This document shows positions 10,365 to 22,600 of a stretch of DNA of 64,000 nt, in pieces. The notes under the pieces are model-generated. The model searched no databases. It was not told the DNA's origin and saw only the letters and a list, made by a program, of their open reading frames with translations. Origin of the DNA: Lucinisca nassula (lineage: Eukaryota > Mollusca > Bivalvia > Lucinida > Lucinidae); contig OY757023.1 in assembly GCA_963580285.1 (NCBI GenBank), positions 126,264,027 through 126,328,026 of the forward strand, given 5' to 3'. Position 1 is the stretch's first letter; each line of letters starts with the position of its first letter. The translations under genes were made by a program, and so were the position numbers.

Positions 10365-11924
10365 ATAGCCCCGCTTTGAAAAAGTGGGGCTATATTGGAT
10401 TTGCCATGTCCTTCTGTCATTCCGTGATTCCGTTAATTTGTGTTGGCTCCATAACTTTGTATCTGCTTAACATATTTTCATGAAACTTCACACAAATGTT
10501 AAACACCATAAGACAATGTGCAGAGCGAAGGAATTATAACTGTTGATTGCCTACTTTTGGAGTTATTGCCCTTTGAACATTTTCCGTAATTCCGTGATTC
10601 CGTTAATTTGTGTTGGCTCCATAACTTTGTATCTGCTTAACATATTTTCATGAAACTTCACACAAATGTTAAACACCATAAGACAATGTGCAGAGCGAAG
10701 GAATTATAACTGTGGATTGCCTACTTTTGGAGTTATTGCCCTTTGAACATTGAAAAATGGCAATTTTAATTGTGTCCGCTTCATAACTCGAAAACCGTTT
10801 GAGATATTTTTAGGAAACTTCACACAAATGTTAAGCGCTATGAGACGATGTGCAGAGCGCAGGAACCATAACTCTGCATTGCTTATTTTTGGAGTTATTG
10901 CCCTTTGAACATTGAAAAATGGCAATTTTAACAGTGTCCGCTTCATAACTCGAAAACCGTTTGAGATAATTTCATGAAACTTCACACAAATGTTAAGCAC
11001 TATGAGACAATGTGCAGAGCGCAAGAACCATAACTCTGGTTTTCGTATTTTCTGTGTGTCTGTCTGTGTCTGTTAACAATTTTCGTGTCCGCTCCATAAC
11101 TTTAAAACCCATTCACATATTTTCATGAAACTTCACACAAACATTAAACACCATGAGATGGTGTGCAGAGTGCAGGAACCATAACTCTGGATTGCCTAAT
11201 TTTTGAGTTATTTCCCTTTGAATATTGAAAAATATCAATTTTAGCCGTCTTTGCTTGATAACTCAAAAACCGTTTGAGATAATTTTATGAAACTTCACAC
11301 AAATGTAAAGCACCATATTACGTGTGCAGAGCGCAGGAACCCAAACTCTGGATTGTCTACTTTTTCAGTTATAGGCTTTTGAATATTAAAAAATGGCAAT
11401 TTTAACTATGTCCGCTCCATAACCGTTTCTGATATTTTCATGAAACTTCAAATAAATGAAAAGCACCTTGAGATGATGTGCAGAGTGCAGGAACCATAAC
11501 TCTGGTTTGCCTACTTTAGGAGTTATTGCCCTTTGAACATTTAAAAAGGCAATTTTGACTGTGTCGGCTCCATAACTCACAAACCATTTGAGATATTTTC
11601 ATGACACTTCACACAAGTGTAAAGCACCATGAGACAATGTGCTGAGCGCAGGAACCCTGACTCTGATTTGCCTACTTTAGGAGTTATTACCCTTTGAACA
11701 TTGAAAAATGGAAGATGAAATTTAGTATAAACATGGACATTCTGGTAATGTATCATGCTCATTGAAATGAGGGACAAGGGCTCACAACTCTTAGAGTTTT
11801 TCCAGATAATGTAAAATTTTCAACAGTTATTTCTTGTTCATAACTGTTTTCTCTGCAGCTTAAATAACTTTCTTCTCTGACAGCGCTGAAGCGGGGCTAT
11901 AGTCAGATCCTCTGACAGCTCTAG
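10365..11924 (+). mobile_element. HINE-D: Helentron-like element ending CTAG
   Basis: 5' hairpin AGCCCCGCTTT-gaa-AAAGTGGGGCT. About eight units of roughly 165-170 bp contain CATGAAACTTCACACAAATG and GAGTTATTGCCCTTTGAACA. The 3' part carries the inverted start GAAGCGGGGCTATAG, the hairpin GTCAG-atcct-CTGAC, and CTAG at 11921-11924 followed by T. One unit has a TCTGTGTC microsatellite at about 11050. Confidence 0.8.
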
Positions 11925-11935
11925 TTATCTTTTGG

Positions 11936-12010
11936 ATGAGTCTTTAAATCAAGCTCCCATCTCCATATGACCTTAGTTGTTGGTGGGATGTAAAACTCAA
12001 ACACACACAA
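11936..12010 (+). mobile_element. tRNA-type SINE 3' fragment
   Basis: CCATATGACCTTAGTTGTTGG TGGGA followed by TAAAACTCAAACACACAC, the 3' part of the SINE also seen at 7213-7395 and 13090-13165. Confidence 0.5.
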
Positions 12011-12018
12011 TGACATTT

Positions 12019-12257
12019 GAGCCAGCGCATGACAAAACGTACAACAAGACATGCGCGCCCAACGGAGACTCAGATCAGCATGCGCATATGTGCAGTCTAA
12101 TCAGAGTCTTGGTTGTGTGCTCTAAGGATAGCTAAGGGCCCAATACTACTCCATGCAGCAAGAGAAGTCTCTGGTTAGACTATATGGATGCGCAGGCTGA
12201 TCTGAGTCTTTGATGGGTGCACATGTCTTATTGTAGGTTTTGTCGTATGCTGGCTCA
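12019..12257. mobile_element. Foldback MITE abutting the exon 3 acceptor
   Basis: Arms GAGCCAGCGCATGACAAAAC / GTTTTGTCGTATGCTGGCTC continue inward through ACAAGACATG/CATGTCTTAT and AGACTCAGATCAGC/GCTGATCTGAGTCT. The right arm ends at 12257, and the acceptor AG is at 12282-12283. A related decayed copy is at 30580-30750. Confidence 0.75.
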
Positions 12258-12283
12258 TTTTTTTCTCTGTTTCTTTGTTTCAG

Positions 12284-12386
12284 GGTTGGTATATAGTAAC
12301 ATATGCTTTAGGAATCTACATATTAAATCTCTTTATTGGGTTTCTAACACCGAAGATAGACCCATCTTTAAATATGGATAGTGATG
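12284..12386 (+). CDS. RER1: RER1 exon 3 (residues 61-95, second membrane span)
   Basis: The exon begins after TTTGTTTCAG and reads [20 protein letters not shown], the most conserved block of RER1, then [14 protein letters not shown]. Its last base is the first base of a split Val codon completed by exon 4. Donor GTAAGT at 12387. The hydrophobic run is membrane span 2, and the acidic stretch after it is the loop between spans 2 and 3. The acceptor's pyrimidine tract directly abuts the arm of a foldback MITE (12019-12257), so the branch point probably lies in transposon-derived sequence. Confidence 0.96.
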
Positions 12387-12420
12387 GTAAGTTTGATAAA
12401 AAAAATTAATGAACTGGCCC

Positions 12421-12632
12421 TTAACCTTTAACCTGCTGAATATTCAATTAAGCCACACTCATTTCTGACTTTGAACCAATCAGATTACTTGATGCAGCTT
12501 ATTTCTACATATTCATAAACTGAATGTCAAACTGTGTAGATCCTGATCAGATGGCTTCTTCAGAAGCCATCTGATCTGGATCTTCACTGTTTGCAAAGAT
12601 AGGGCTTGTCGCCTACAGCAGGGTAAAGGTTA
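12421..12632 (-). mobile_element. piggyBac-like MITE P1, 34 bp after exon 3 donor
   Basis: TTTAACCTGCTGAATATTC at left, CAGCAGGGTAAAGGTTAA at right, GATGGCTTCTTCAGAAGCCATC core palindrome. Reverse orientation to 5302. Confidence 0.75.
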
Positions 12633-12647
12633 AGATACTTACCCTTA

Positions 12648-12885
12648 CGGACCTCCATGGCCTAGTGGATAAGAGCGCTGACTCTTAATCATTAGGTCTC
12701 TCACCGCCTTGGGTTCGAGCCTCGCTCAGGTCACACTTGAGACGCAACTGCAATGTAAGGGCAGGTGTTTTTTCTCCGGGTACTCCGGTTTTCGCCCACC
12801 TGATTACAGATCAGCTCGATATGAGTAAATAATCCTGAAAAGGCCATAAACCCCGCCCCCCCCCCCCCCCCCCCCCTCCTCCAAA
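12648..12885 (+). mobile_element. tRNA-headed SINE-V with poly-C interruption
   Basis: Head CCATGGCCTAGTGGATAAGA (box A-like) and GGTTCGAGCCTC (box B), body TTTTCTCCGGGTACTCCGG and GCCCACCTGATTA. It ends in AAACCCC followed by a C run at about 12854-12876, a likely unstable tail or assembly artefact. Confidence 0.72.
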
Positions 12886-12895
12886 AAAGTTACTT

Positions 12896-13165
12896 ACCCT
12901 AAGTATTGGGACATCCCAGCCTGTTACTATCTTGTTCTAAAATTTGCACAAGTTCAATTTATCACCCAGCTTGATGAGTGGCAGACAATGTAGACCCTGA
13001 TGAGAAGCTGCTCAGGCCTGTTTGTCCAAATAAATAAGGTACATGTATGTCTATGCTATTAATAAGGTGTACTTTTATAGGAAAGAATTTGCTCCTCAGG
13101 AAGAAACCCATCTCCGTATAACCTTAGCTGTTGGTGGGACGTAAAACCCAAACACTCACTTCTAG
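12896..13165. repeat. MITE-3 and SINE fragments
   Basis: TTACCCTAAGTAT and GATGAGTGGCAGACAATGTA match the palindromic MITE at 38878, here with the palindrome collapsed. A GAAAGAATTTGCTCC motif at 13081 and a SINE end (ACCTTAGCTGTTGGTGGGAC) follow at about 13110-13165. Confidence 0.5.
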
Positions 13166-13285
13166 GGAAGAAAAGTCTTTCCTTTAAGAGGAGACCTTAT
13201 TTACATAGGTACACAATTTACAGGAGTACAAACTGAATTCAATGAGTGAATCATTGACAATGGTTCATACTCTTGGTGTTCATAT

Positions 13286-13396
13286 TTAACCCTTGTCAAT
13301 CAGTTCTCAAACTGCACAACAAACTGTAGATCCTGATCGGATTTGAACAAGCCTGATGTTATACTTTTCTACAGTGTTTGAAAAAGTAAGGGTTAA
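13286..13396. mobile_element. Short TTAA-flanked MITE derivative
   Basis: TTAACCCTTGTCAATCAG to AAGTAAGGGTTAA, only 111 bp, with TGTAGATCCTGATCGGAT and CTACAGTGTTTG core pieces. It looks like an internally deleted P1 relative. Confidence 0.5.
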
Positions 13397-13447
13397 CCTG
13401 CTGTGTAAGGCAGAAATAGACAAAGAAATAGACAAAGATGTCATACT

Positions 13448-13660
13448 TTAACCCTTCTCTTGCTGAATATTCAATTAAGCCACACCCATTTCTGACTTTG
13501 AACCAATCAGATCATTTGAAGTAATTTATTCCTACAAAGTCATAAACTGAATGTAAAACAGTGTAGATCCTGATCAGATGGCTTCTTCAGAAGCCATCTG
13601 ATCTGGATCTACACTGTTTGCAAAGATAGGGGTTGTCATGAACAGCAAGATAAGGGTTAA
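13448..13660 (-). mobile_element. piggyBac-like MITE P1
   Basis: TTAACCCTTCTCTTGCTG / CAGCAAGATAAGGGTTAA ends; full-length, reverse orientation. Confidence 0.78.
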
Positions 13661-14276
13661 GGGTTAATATAATAGTTTCATCCAATAGTTACAGATTTCA
13701 GCAAGATTTACATTTTGATTAGGCATTATGCTGAGTATTTGGTGGCAGGGGTGAGCAAGCCTGTTTGTGACATCTTTGGACCAGCCCAGTTGCAATAACT
13801 CGTGATCAGCATTGTAGAAGCATTGCAGCAGTCTTACCAGCAAGTTGTCTGCCTTGCTTGTTGAAAAAATTATGGAAATGATTATATGACATTCACATCC
13901 AAAGCTGTACTAAAATTAGCCTTTTGTACATATTATAACATAAAATACGAAAATGTGTAGCACATACATTTACATTGGATTTTTAAGACAATGTAATTAA
14001 AGCAAAACAAAAATGACACCTCTGCTACTATTGACACATTCTTAGTCAGCATATTTGCTGTACATTAGTTCTATATACATGTATAAACCCCCATTTATCC
14101 TCAGCCTATGTATAAAGGCAATGGAAAGGAACTGTGATTTATTCTGCAACAAATCACTGACAGAATAGCATAACACATAAAACTGATTTTATGACAAAAC
14201 TTTAACAAATAACTTAAACCTTGGCCATATTTCCAACAGTATTTGGCCCAGCCTCCTAAAACTTGACACACATGTA
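13661..14276. other. Intron 3 stretch without recognised feature
   Basis: AT-rich sequence in which I see no gene and no repeat family. Confidence 0.4.
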
Positions 14277-14628
14277 CAGTGAAACTTCGATGGCTCGAAC
14301 ACCGATGGCTCGTTTACCATGGCTGAGTCGAACCACTTCTTTAGCCCCTAGGGAAATGCTCTACGTAATAAATAGTGGGGGACAATTTAGGAGAGCTTCG
14401 TCTATTACATGTATATTACTAATGTATGATGTGTGTACTCATTAGAATCGCCTTGATGAGGCGATTCTAATGAGTACACACAGCATACATTTTCATTATA
14501 GAACACCGAAAAGATGTCCAAAAGTATCTCGTTATGCGTCCTGGCAGTAACCTAAGTGGCTCGAACTACCCCTGTCTCGAACAGATTTTCGGGGTCCCAA
14601 AGGTGTTTGAGCCATTGAAGTTTGACTG
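14277..14628. mobile_element. MITE T2 (TA-flanked) with nested palindrome
   Basis: CAGTGAAACTTCGATGGCTC at left and its imperfect inverse GAGCCATTGAAGTTTGACTG at right, flanked by TA. A perfect palindrome around ACTCATTAGAATCGCCT / AGGCGATTCTAATGAGT at about 14438-14478 belongs to the foldback family G and interrupts T2. Confidence 0.7.
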
Positions 14629-14728
14629 TATATATCATCACAAGAGCTACATTCTTACCAAGTTCCATAACTCTGTCATGCAATTTGACTGGTTTATCTC
14701 CCTTTGTGACAGACGAAAAACCAGACAA

Positions 14729-14791
14729 ACATGGCACCCACTTGCAGTGCTCTTGTTTTTAAGGATGGCACCCACTTGCAGTGCTCTTGTT
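14729..14791 (+). repeat. 34-bp minisatellite, left part (split by HINE-A2)
   Basis: Two copies of ATGGCACCCACTTGCAGTGC TCTTG, separated by TTTTTAAGG. The array resumes at 18951 after HINE-A2. Each unit ends CTCTTG, like the family A terminus. Confidence 0.65.
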
Positions 14792-17700
14792 AGCTCACCT
14801 GTCACGTAGTGACAAGGTGAGCTTTTGTGATCACTTTTCGTCCGTCGTCAGTGCGTGCGTGTGTGCGTGCATGTGTGTGTGCGTAAACTTTTTCTTCAAA
14901 TGACATCTCCTCCTAAACCACTGATCAGATTTTGACCAAACTTCACATCAATGATCCTTAGGTGGTCCCCTTTCAAAATTGTTCAAATGATTCTAGTCCA
15001 TTGCACATCTGGGTCACAGGAGCTAAAAATAGATTTTTAAAACAAAAAACTTTAAAAATCTTCTTCTCTGAAACTGCAAGGCCCAGGTGTTTGATATTTG
15101 GTATGAAGCTTCATCTAGAGAACCTCTACCAAGATTCTTCAAATTATAGCCCTGGAGGCCAAAATGCCCCCGCCCCGGGGGCCTTTGGTTTTACATAGGC
15201 TTATATAGGGAAAATCATTAAAAAATCTTCTCCTCTGAAACCACAAGGCCCAGGTCTTTAATATTTGGTGTGAAGCTTTACCTGGTGGACCTCTACTAAG
15301 ATTGTTCAAATTATAGCCTTGGGGCCAAAAATGCCCCCGCCCCAGAAGGCCTTTGGTTTTACATAGGCTTATACAGGGAAAATCTTTAAAAATCTTCTTC
15401 TCTGAAACTGCAAGGCCCAGATCTTTGATATTTGATGTGAAGCTTCATCTAGTGGACCTCTACCAAGATTGTTCAAATTATAGCCCTGGGGGCCAAAATG
15501 CCCCCGCCCCGGGGGCCTATGGTTTTACATAGGCTTATAAAATCATTAAAAAATCTTCTTCTCTGAAACCGCAAGGCCCAGATCTTTGATATTTGGTGTG
15601 AAGCTTCATCTAGTGGACCTTTACCAAGATTGTTCAAATTATAGCCCTGGTGGCCAAAATGCCCCCGCCCCAGGGGCCTATGGTTTTACATAGGCTTATA
15701 TAGGGAAAATCATTAAAAATCTTCTTCTCTGAAACCGCAAGGCCCAGATCTTTGATATTTGGTGTGAAGCTTCATCTAGTGGACCTCTACCAAGATTGTT
15801 CAAATTATAGCCCTGGGGGCCAAAAAATACCCCCGCCCTGGGGGCCTTTGTTATTACATAGGCTTATACAGGGAAAAGCTTTAAAAATCTTCTTCTCTGA
15901 AACCGAAAGGCCCAGATCTTTGATATTTGGTGTGAAGCTTCATCTAGTGGACCTCTACCAAGATTGTTCAAATTATAGCCCTGGGGGCCAAAATGCCCCC
16001 GCCCTAGGGGCCTATGGTTTTACATAGGCTTATATAGGGAAAATCATTAAAAAATATTCTCCTCTGAAACCGCAAGGCCCAGATCTTTGATATTTGGTGT
16101 GAAGCTTCATCTAGTGGACCTTTACCAAGATTGTTCAAATTATAGCCCTGGTGGCCAAAATGCCCCCGCCCCAGGGGCCTATGGTTTTACATAGGCTTTT
16201 ACAGGGAAAAGCTTTAAAAATCTTCTTCTCTGAAACCGCAAGGCCCAGATCTTTGATATTTGGTGTGAAGCTTCATCTAGTGGACCTCTACCAAGATTGT
16301 TCAAATTATAGCCCTGGGGGCCAAAAATGCCCCCGCCCCGGTGGCCTTTGTTATTACATAGGCTTATACAGGGAAAAGCTTTAAAAATCTTCTTCTCTGA
16401 AACGAAAGGCCCAGATCTTTGATATTTGGTGTGAAGCTTCATGTAGTGGACCTTTACCAAGATTGTTCAAATTATAGCCCTGGGCCCCCCCCCCCCCTCC
16501 CGGGGGCCTATGGTTTTTACATAGGCTTATATAGGGAAAATCATTAAAAAATCTTCTTCTCTGAAACAACAAGGCCCAGGTCTTAAATATTTGGTGTGAA
16601 GCTTCACCTGGTGGACCTTAACTAAGATTGTTCAAATTATACAAATACAAATACAAATACAAATACAAATAATTTATTGGTCTAAAATCCAGCCACAGGA
16701 TTATAGCCTTGGGGCCAAAAATGTCCCCGCCCCGGGGGCCTATGGTTGTTCATAGGCTTATACAGGGAAAATCTTTAAAAATCTTCTTCTCTGAAACCAC
16801 AAGGCCCAGATCTTTGATATTTGGTGTGAAGCTACATCTAGTGGACCTCTTTCAAGATTGTGCAAATTATAGCCCTGGGGTCATTTTCTGGGGCCGAAAA
16901 TGGCCCCACCCTTGCACCCTTTGGTTTTTCATAGCCTTATATTGTGAAACCTTTAAAAATCTTCTTCTCTGAAACCACAAGGCCCAGGTCTTTGATATTT
17001 GGTATGAAGCTTCACCTAGTGGACCTCTACCAAGATTGTTCAAATTATAGCCCTGGGGCCAAAAATGCCCCCGCCCAGGGGGCCTTTGGTTTTACCTAAG
17101 CTTATGTAGGGGAAATCTTTAAAACTTTTCTTCTCTGAAACCGCAAGGCCCAGGTCATTGATATTTGGTGTGAAGCTTAATCTAATGGACCTCTGCCAAG
17201 ATTGTTAAAATTATAGCCCTGGGGCCAAAAATGCCCCCCACCCCTGGGGCCTTTGGTTTTACATAGGCTTATATAGGGAAAATCTTTAAAAATCTTCTCC
17301 TCTGAAACCGCAAGGCCCAAGTCTTTGATATTTGGTGTGAAGCTTCATCTAGTGGACCTCTATCAAGATTGTTCAAATTATAGCCCTGGGGCCAAAAATG
17401 CCCCTGCCCCCAAGGCCTTTGGTTTTACATAGGCTTATATAGGGAAAATCTTTAAAAATCTTCTTCTCTGAAACTGCAAGGCCCAAGTCTTTGATATTTG
17501 GTGTGAAGCTTCTTCTAGTGGACCTCTATCAAGATTGTTCAAATTATAGCCCTGGGGCCAAAAATGCCCCTGCCCCGAGGGCCTTTGGTTTTACATAGGC
17601 TTATATAAGGAAAATCTTTAAAAATCTTCATCTCTGAAACCACAAGGCCCAGGTCTTTGATATTTGGTATGAAGCTTCATCTAGTAGACCTCTACCAAGA

Positions 17701-18950
17701 TTGTTAAAATTATAGCCCTGGGGCCAAAAATGCCCCCGCCCCTGGGCCCTTTGGTTTTACATAGGCTTATATAGGGAAAATATTTAAAAATCTTCTTCTC
17801 TGAAACCACAGGGCCCAGGTCTTTAATATTTGGTATGAAGCTTCATCTAGTGGACCTCTACCAAGATTGTTCAGATTATAGCCCTGGGGCCAAAAATGCC
17901 CCTGCCCCGGGGGCCTTTGGTTTTACATAGGCTTAAATAGGGAAAATCTTTAAAAATCTTCTTCTCTGAAACTGCAAGGCCCAAGTCTTTGATATTTGGT
18001 GTGAAGCTTCATCTAGTGGACCTCTATCAAGATTATTCAGATTATAGCCCTTGGGCCAAAAATGCCCCTGCCCCGAGGGCCTTTGGTTTTACATAGGCTT
18101 ATATAGGGAAAATCTTTAAAAATCTTCTTCTCTGAAACCACAAGGCCCAGGTCTTTGATATTTGGTATGAAGCTTCATCTAGTCGACCTCTACCAAGATT
18201 GTTCAAATTATAGCCCTGGGGCCAAAAATGCCCCCGCCCCGGGGGCCTTTGGTTTTACTTAGGCTTATGTTGGGAAAATCTTTAAAAATCTTCTTCTCTG
18301 AAACCACAAGGCTCATGTCTTTGATATTTGGTGTGAAGCAACATCTAGTGGACTGCTATCAAGATTGTTCAAATTATAGCCCTAGGGCCAAAAATGCCCC
18401 CGCCCCGGGGCCCTTTGGTTTTACATGGGCTTATATAGGGAAAATCTTTAAAAATCTTCTATGAAACCCCAAGGCCCAGGTCTTCAATATTTACTAGGAA
18501 GCTACATCCAGCAGAATTCTACCTTGAGTGTTCAAATTTTTAGCCCTGGAGTCATAATTGGCCCTGCCCCCAGGCCCACATGATTTACATAGACTTACAT
18601 AGGGAAACCTATAAAATCTTTTTCCCCGACTACCTAGGCCTAGGTGTTTGATATGAGGCTTCATCTGGTGGACCTCTACTAAGATTGTTCAGATTATAGC
18701 CCTAATGGGAAGAAACTGGTCCTGCCCTGGGGCCCACATGTTTTACATAGACTTCTGTTAGAAATACCTTTAAAATTCTTCTCAGAAATCACAGGGCTCA
18801 GGTCTTTGATATTTGGTGTGAAGCTTCATCTTGTGGACCTCTACCAAGGTTGTTCAAATTAAAGCCCAGGGCCTAAAATGGTCCTGCCTGAGGCCCACTT
18901 GTTACACTATGGATCAGGTGAGCGAACCCAGGGCACTCTGGGCCCTCTTG
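14792..18950 (+). mobile_element. HINE-A2: Helentron-like element, largest 166-bp array
   Basis: Starts with the hairpin AGCTCACCT-GTCAC-gta-GTGAC-AAGGTGAGCT after a T. A unique leader holds a GTGCGTGC-rich stretch, then come some twenty 166-167 bp units, then CAGGTGAGCG, the terminal hairpin (one mismatch, AGGGCAC/GGGCCCT) and CTCTTG followed by T. At about 16641-16702 an (ACAAAT)n stretch plus AATTTATTGGTCTAAAATCC, flanked by repeats of the unit, is a small secondary insertion. A C run lies at 16485-16498. Confidence 0.85.
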
Positions 18951-19056
18951 TTTTTAAGGATGGCACCCACTTGCAGTGCTCTTGTTTTTAAGGATGGCAC
19001 CCACTTGCAGTGCTTTTGTTTTTAAGGATGGCACCCACTTGCAGTGCTCTTGTTTT
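18951..19056 (+). repeat. 34-bp minisatellite, right part
   Basis: Three units of TTTTTAAGGATGGCACCCAC TTGCAGTGCTCTTG with one T/C change (TGCTTTTG), then a fading fourth. Continuous with 14729-14791 if HINE-A2 is removed. Confidence 0.7.
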
Positions 19057-19116
19057 TAAGGGAGACAATCTGGTATGATTCTTTTTCCATATCAGACTTT
19101 TCGTCCCATTTTCATC

Positions 19117-19329
19117 TTAACCCTTGTCCTGCAGAATATTTGAATATGCCACACCCACAACTGATTATCAACCAATCAGATTACTTGATGCAAATGATTG
19201 CAACAAATTCATAATCTGAATGGCAAACAATGTAGATCCTGATCAGATGGCTTCGTCAGAAGCCATCTGATCTGGATCTTCATTGTTTGGAAAATAATTC
19301 ATATCCGGGCTCAGCAGGACAAGAGTTAA
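19117..19329 (-). mobile_element. piggyBac-like MITE P1
   Basis: TTAACCCTTGTCCTGCAG / CAGCAGGACAAGAGTTAA ends, palindrome GATGGCTTCGTCAGAAGCCATC in the core; reverse orientation. Confidence 0.76.
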
Positions 19330-19639
19330 TGGAATCCCTCAATATGTACAACCAGAGTCCATTTCAAAATTTAGGGCTGTCATATTACTTCAAATTAGAA
19401 AATGATTGAACATTTTACAAACATTAATTACCTCAACAGATACTGCATTTTGTGGCTTGCATTGTTTTCCAATGACCCATCTTGAGGTTTCCAGTCTGTA
19501 ATGGGTTTTAGGACTGTCTAGTAAAATGAGCATTCTTTTGATAGAAACTAACAATTCGAATCAGATTAAGCGACAGAATGATGGTAGAAAAGATTTCATA
19601 TCATACATGTTTTAAAATTTGAACAAGCCTGATGTTATA
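19330..19639. other. Unassigned intron DNA with SINE-like fragment
   Basis: A weak fragment at about 19545-19605 (GAAACTAACAATTCG, AGAAAAGATTTCAT) resembles part of the SINE at 36000. Nothing else is recognised. Confidence 0.4.
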
Positions 19640-22600
19640 TTAACCCATTTAGTTCCGGTGTAACAGTTTATCTTTACCCCCTGGATAGCTTTACCCCCGG
19701 GGGTAAAGATATCCCGGGATATCTTTACCCCACCCTTGATATCTTCACCCCCGGGGGTAAAGATATCCCGGCTGGGATATCTTTACCCCCGGGGGTAAAG
19801 CTAAACTGGCTAGGATATCTTTACCCCCACCCAAACTTTTGGGTATAAACTATTTTCTTAATGCCCAATTTCTTCTTATATGTAAGTGAAGCAAGATAGT
19901 GGACTCGATGTTTCACTTTAACATTTTTTCGTTTCAGTCATGACACGGACTAATAGAACTACCCTTAGTAAGAAATATGACCATATTATAGAGGCAAATG
20001 ATTATTTAAGAACTTCTTTTTTGTATAATTTCTTATTCAAAATGTTGCTAATGACAATCTTTCATAATCTTGCATTATCCCTGTCAGTCATGAAATGGGT
20101 GGTGGTGGTGAGTGGAAAGGCGGGGGTAAAGATATCCCGGCTGGGATATCTTTACCCCCGGGGGTAAAGCTAAACTGGCCAGGATATCTTTACACCCACC
20201 CCAACTTTTGGGTATAAACTATTTTCTAAATGCCCAATTTCTTCTTATATGTAAGAGAAGCAAGAAAGTGGACTCGATGTTTCACTTTAACATTTTTCGT
20301 TTCAATCATGACTCAGACTAAAAGAACTACCCTTAGAAAGAAATATGACCATATTATAGAGGCAAATGATTATTTAATAACTTCTTTTTGTATATTTTCT
20401 TATTCAAAATGTCCCTTATGACAATCTTTCATAATCTTGCATTATCCCTGTCAGTCGTGAAATGGGTGGTGGTGGTGAGTGGAACGGCCGGGGTAAAGAT
20501 ATCCCGGCTGGGATATCTTTACCCCCGGGGGTAAAGCTAAACTGGCCAGGATATCTTTACCCCCACCCCAACTTTTTGGTATAAACTATTTTCTTAATGC
20601 CCAATTTCTTCTTATATGTAAGTGAAACAAGATAGTGGACTCGATGTTTCACTTTAACATTTTTTCGTTTCAATCATGACTCGGACTAATAGAACTACCC
20701 TTAGTAAGAAATATGACCATATTATAGAGGCAAATGATTATTTAAGAACTTCTTTTTTGTATAATTTCTTATTCAAAATGTTGCTTATGACAATCTTTCA
20801 TAATCTTGCATTATCCCTGTCAGTCGTGAAATGGGTGGTGGTGGTGAGTGGAAAGGGGGGGGGTAAAGATATCCTTGCTGGGATATCTTTACCCCCGGGG
20901 GTAAAGCTAAACTGGCCAGGATATCTTTACACCCACCCCAACTTTTGGGTATAAACTATTTTCTTAATGCCCAATTTCTTCTTATATGTAAGAGAAGCAA
21001 GAAAGTGGACTCGATGTTTCACTTTAACATTTTTCGTTTCAATCATGACTCAGACTAAAGAACTACCCTTAGAAAGAAATATGACCATATTATAGAGGCA
21101 AATGATTATTTAATAACTTCTTTTTGTATATTTTCTTATTCAAAATGTCCCTTATGACAATCTTTGATAATCTTGCATTATCCCTGTCATTTATGAAATG
21201 GGTGGTGGTGGTGAGTGGAAAGGCGGGGGTAAAGATATCCCGGCTGGGATATCTTTACCCCCGGGGGTAAAGCTAAACTGGCCAGGATATCTTTACCCCC
21301 ACCCCAACTTTTTGGTATAAACTATTTTCTTAATGCACAATTTCTTCTTATATGTAAGAGAAGCAAGATAGTGGACTTGATGAATCACTTTAACATTTTT
21401 CGTTTCAGTTGTGACTCAGACTTATAGAACTACCCTTAGAAAGAAATATGACCATATTATAGAGGCAAATGATTATTTAATAACTTCTTTTTGTATATTT
21501 TCTTATTCAAAATGTCCCTTATGACAATCTTTCATAATCTTGCATTATCCCTGTCAGTTGTGAAATGGGTGGTGGTGGTGAGTGGAAAGGAGGGGGTAAA
21601 GATATCTCGGCCCGGATATCTTTAACCCCGGGGGTAAAGCTAAACTGGCCAGGATATCTTTACCCCCACCCCAACTTTTGGGTATAAACTATTTTCTAAA
21701 TGCCCGATTTCTTCTTATATGTAAGAGAAGCAAGATAGTGGACTCGAAGTTTCACTTAAACATTTTTTGTTTCAATCATGACTCAGACTAATAGAACTAC
21801 CCTTGGTAAGAAATACGACCATATTATAGAGGCAAATGATTATTTAATAACTTCTTTTTGTATAGTTTCTTATTCAAAATGTCCCTTATGACAATCTTTC
21901 ATTTAGAATAATAGGTTATACCCAAAAGTATCGGTGGGGGTAAAGATATCCTGGCCAGTTTAGCTTTACCCCGGGGGGTAAAGATATCCCAGCCGGGATA
22001 TCTTTACCCCCGCCTTTGCACTCACCACCACCACCCATTTCTTCACAACTGACAGGGATAATGCAAAATTATGAAAGATTGTCATAAGGGACATTTTGAA
22101 TAAGAAAATATACAAAAAGAAGTTATTAAATAATCATCTGCCTTTATAATATGGTCATATTTCTTACTATGGGTAGTTCTATTAGTCCAAGTCACGATTG
22201 AAAGTAAAATGTTAAAGTGAAACTTCAAGAAATTGGGCGTTTAGAAAATAGTTTATACCCAAAAGTTGGGGTGGGGGTAAAGATATCCTGGCCAGTTTAG
22301 CTTTACCCCCGGGGGTAAAGATATCTCAGCCGGGATATCTTTACCCCCGCCTTTGCACTCACCACCACCAACCATTTCACAACTGACAGGGATAATGCAA
22401 GATTATGAAAGATTGTCATAAGGGACATTTTGAATAAGAAAATATACAAAAAGAAGTTATTTTTAAATAATCATTTGCCATTATAATATGGTCATATTTC
22501 TTACTGAGGGTAGTTCTAATAGTCCGAGTCATGATTGAAACAAAAAATGTAAAAGTGAAACATCGAGGCCACTAGCTTGCTTCTCTTACATATATAAGAA

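Noticed and set aside
504..18464. Many open frames translating to FFSETARPRSLIFGVKLHL-type peptides
   Set aside because: They are the 166-bp family A unit read in one frame. They recur only in the arrays, and 166 is not a multiple of three, so each unit shifts frame.
19940..20954. Recurring small frame MTRTNRTTLSKKYDHIIEAN in the foldback element
   Set aside because: Present in some units but altered or broken in others and inverted in the right arm; no recognisable domain. Likely a by-product of unit similarity.
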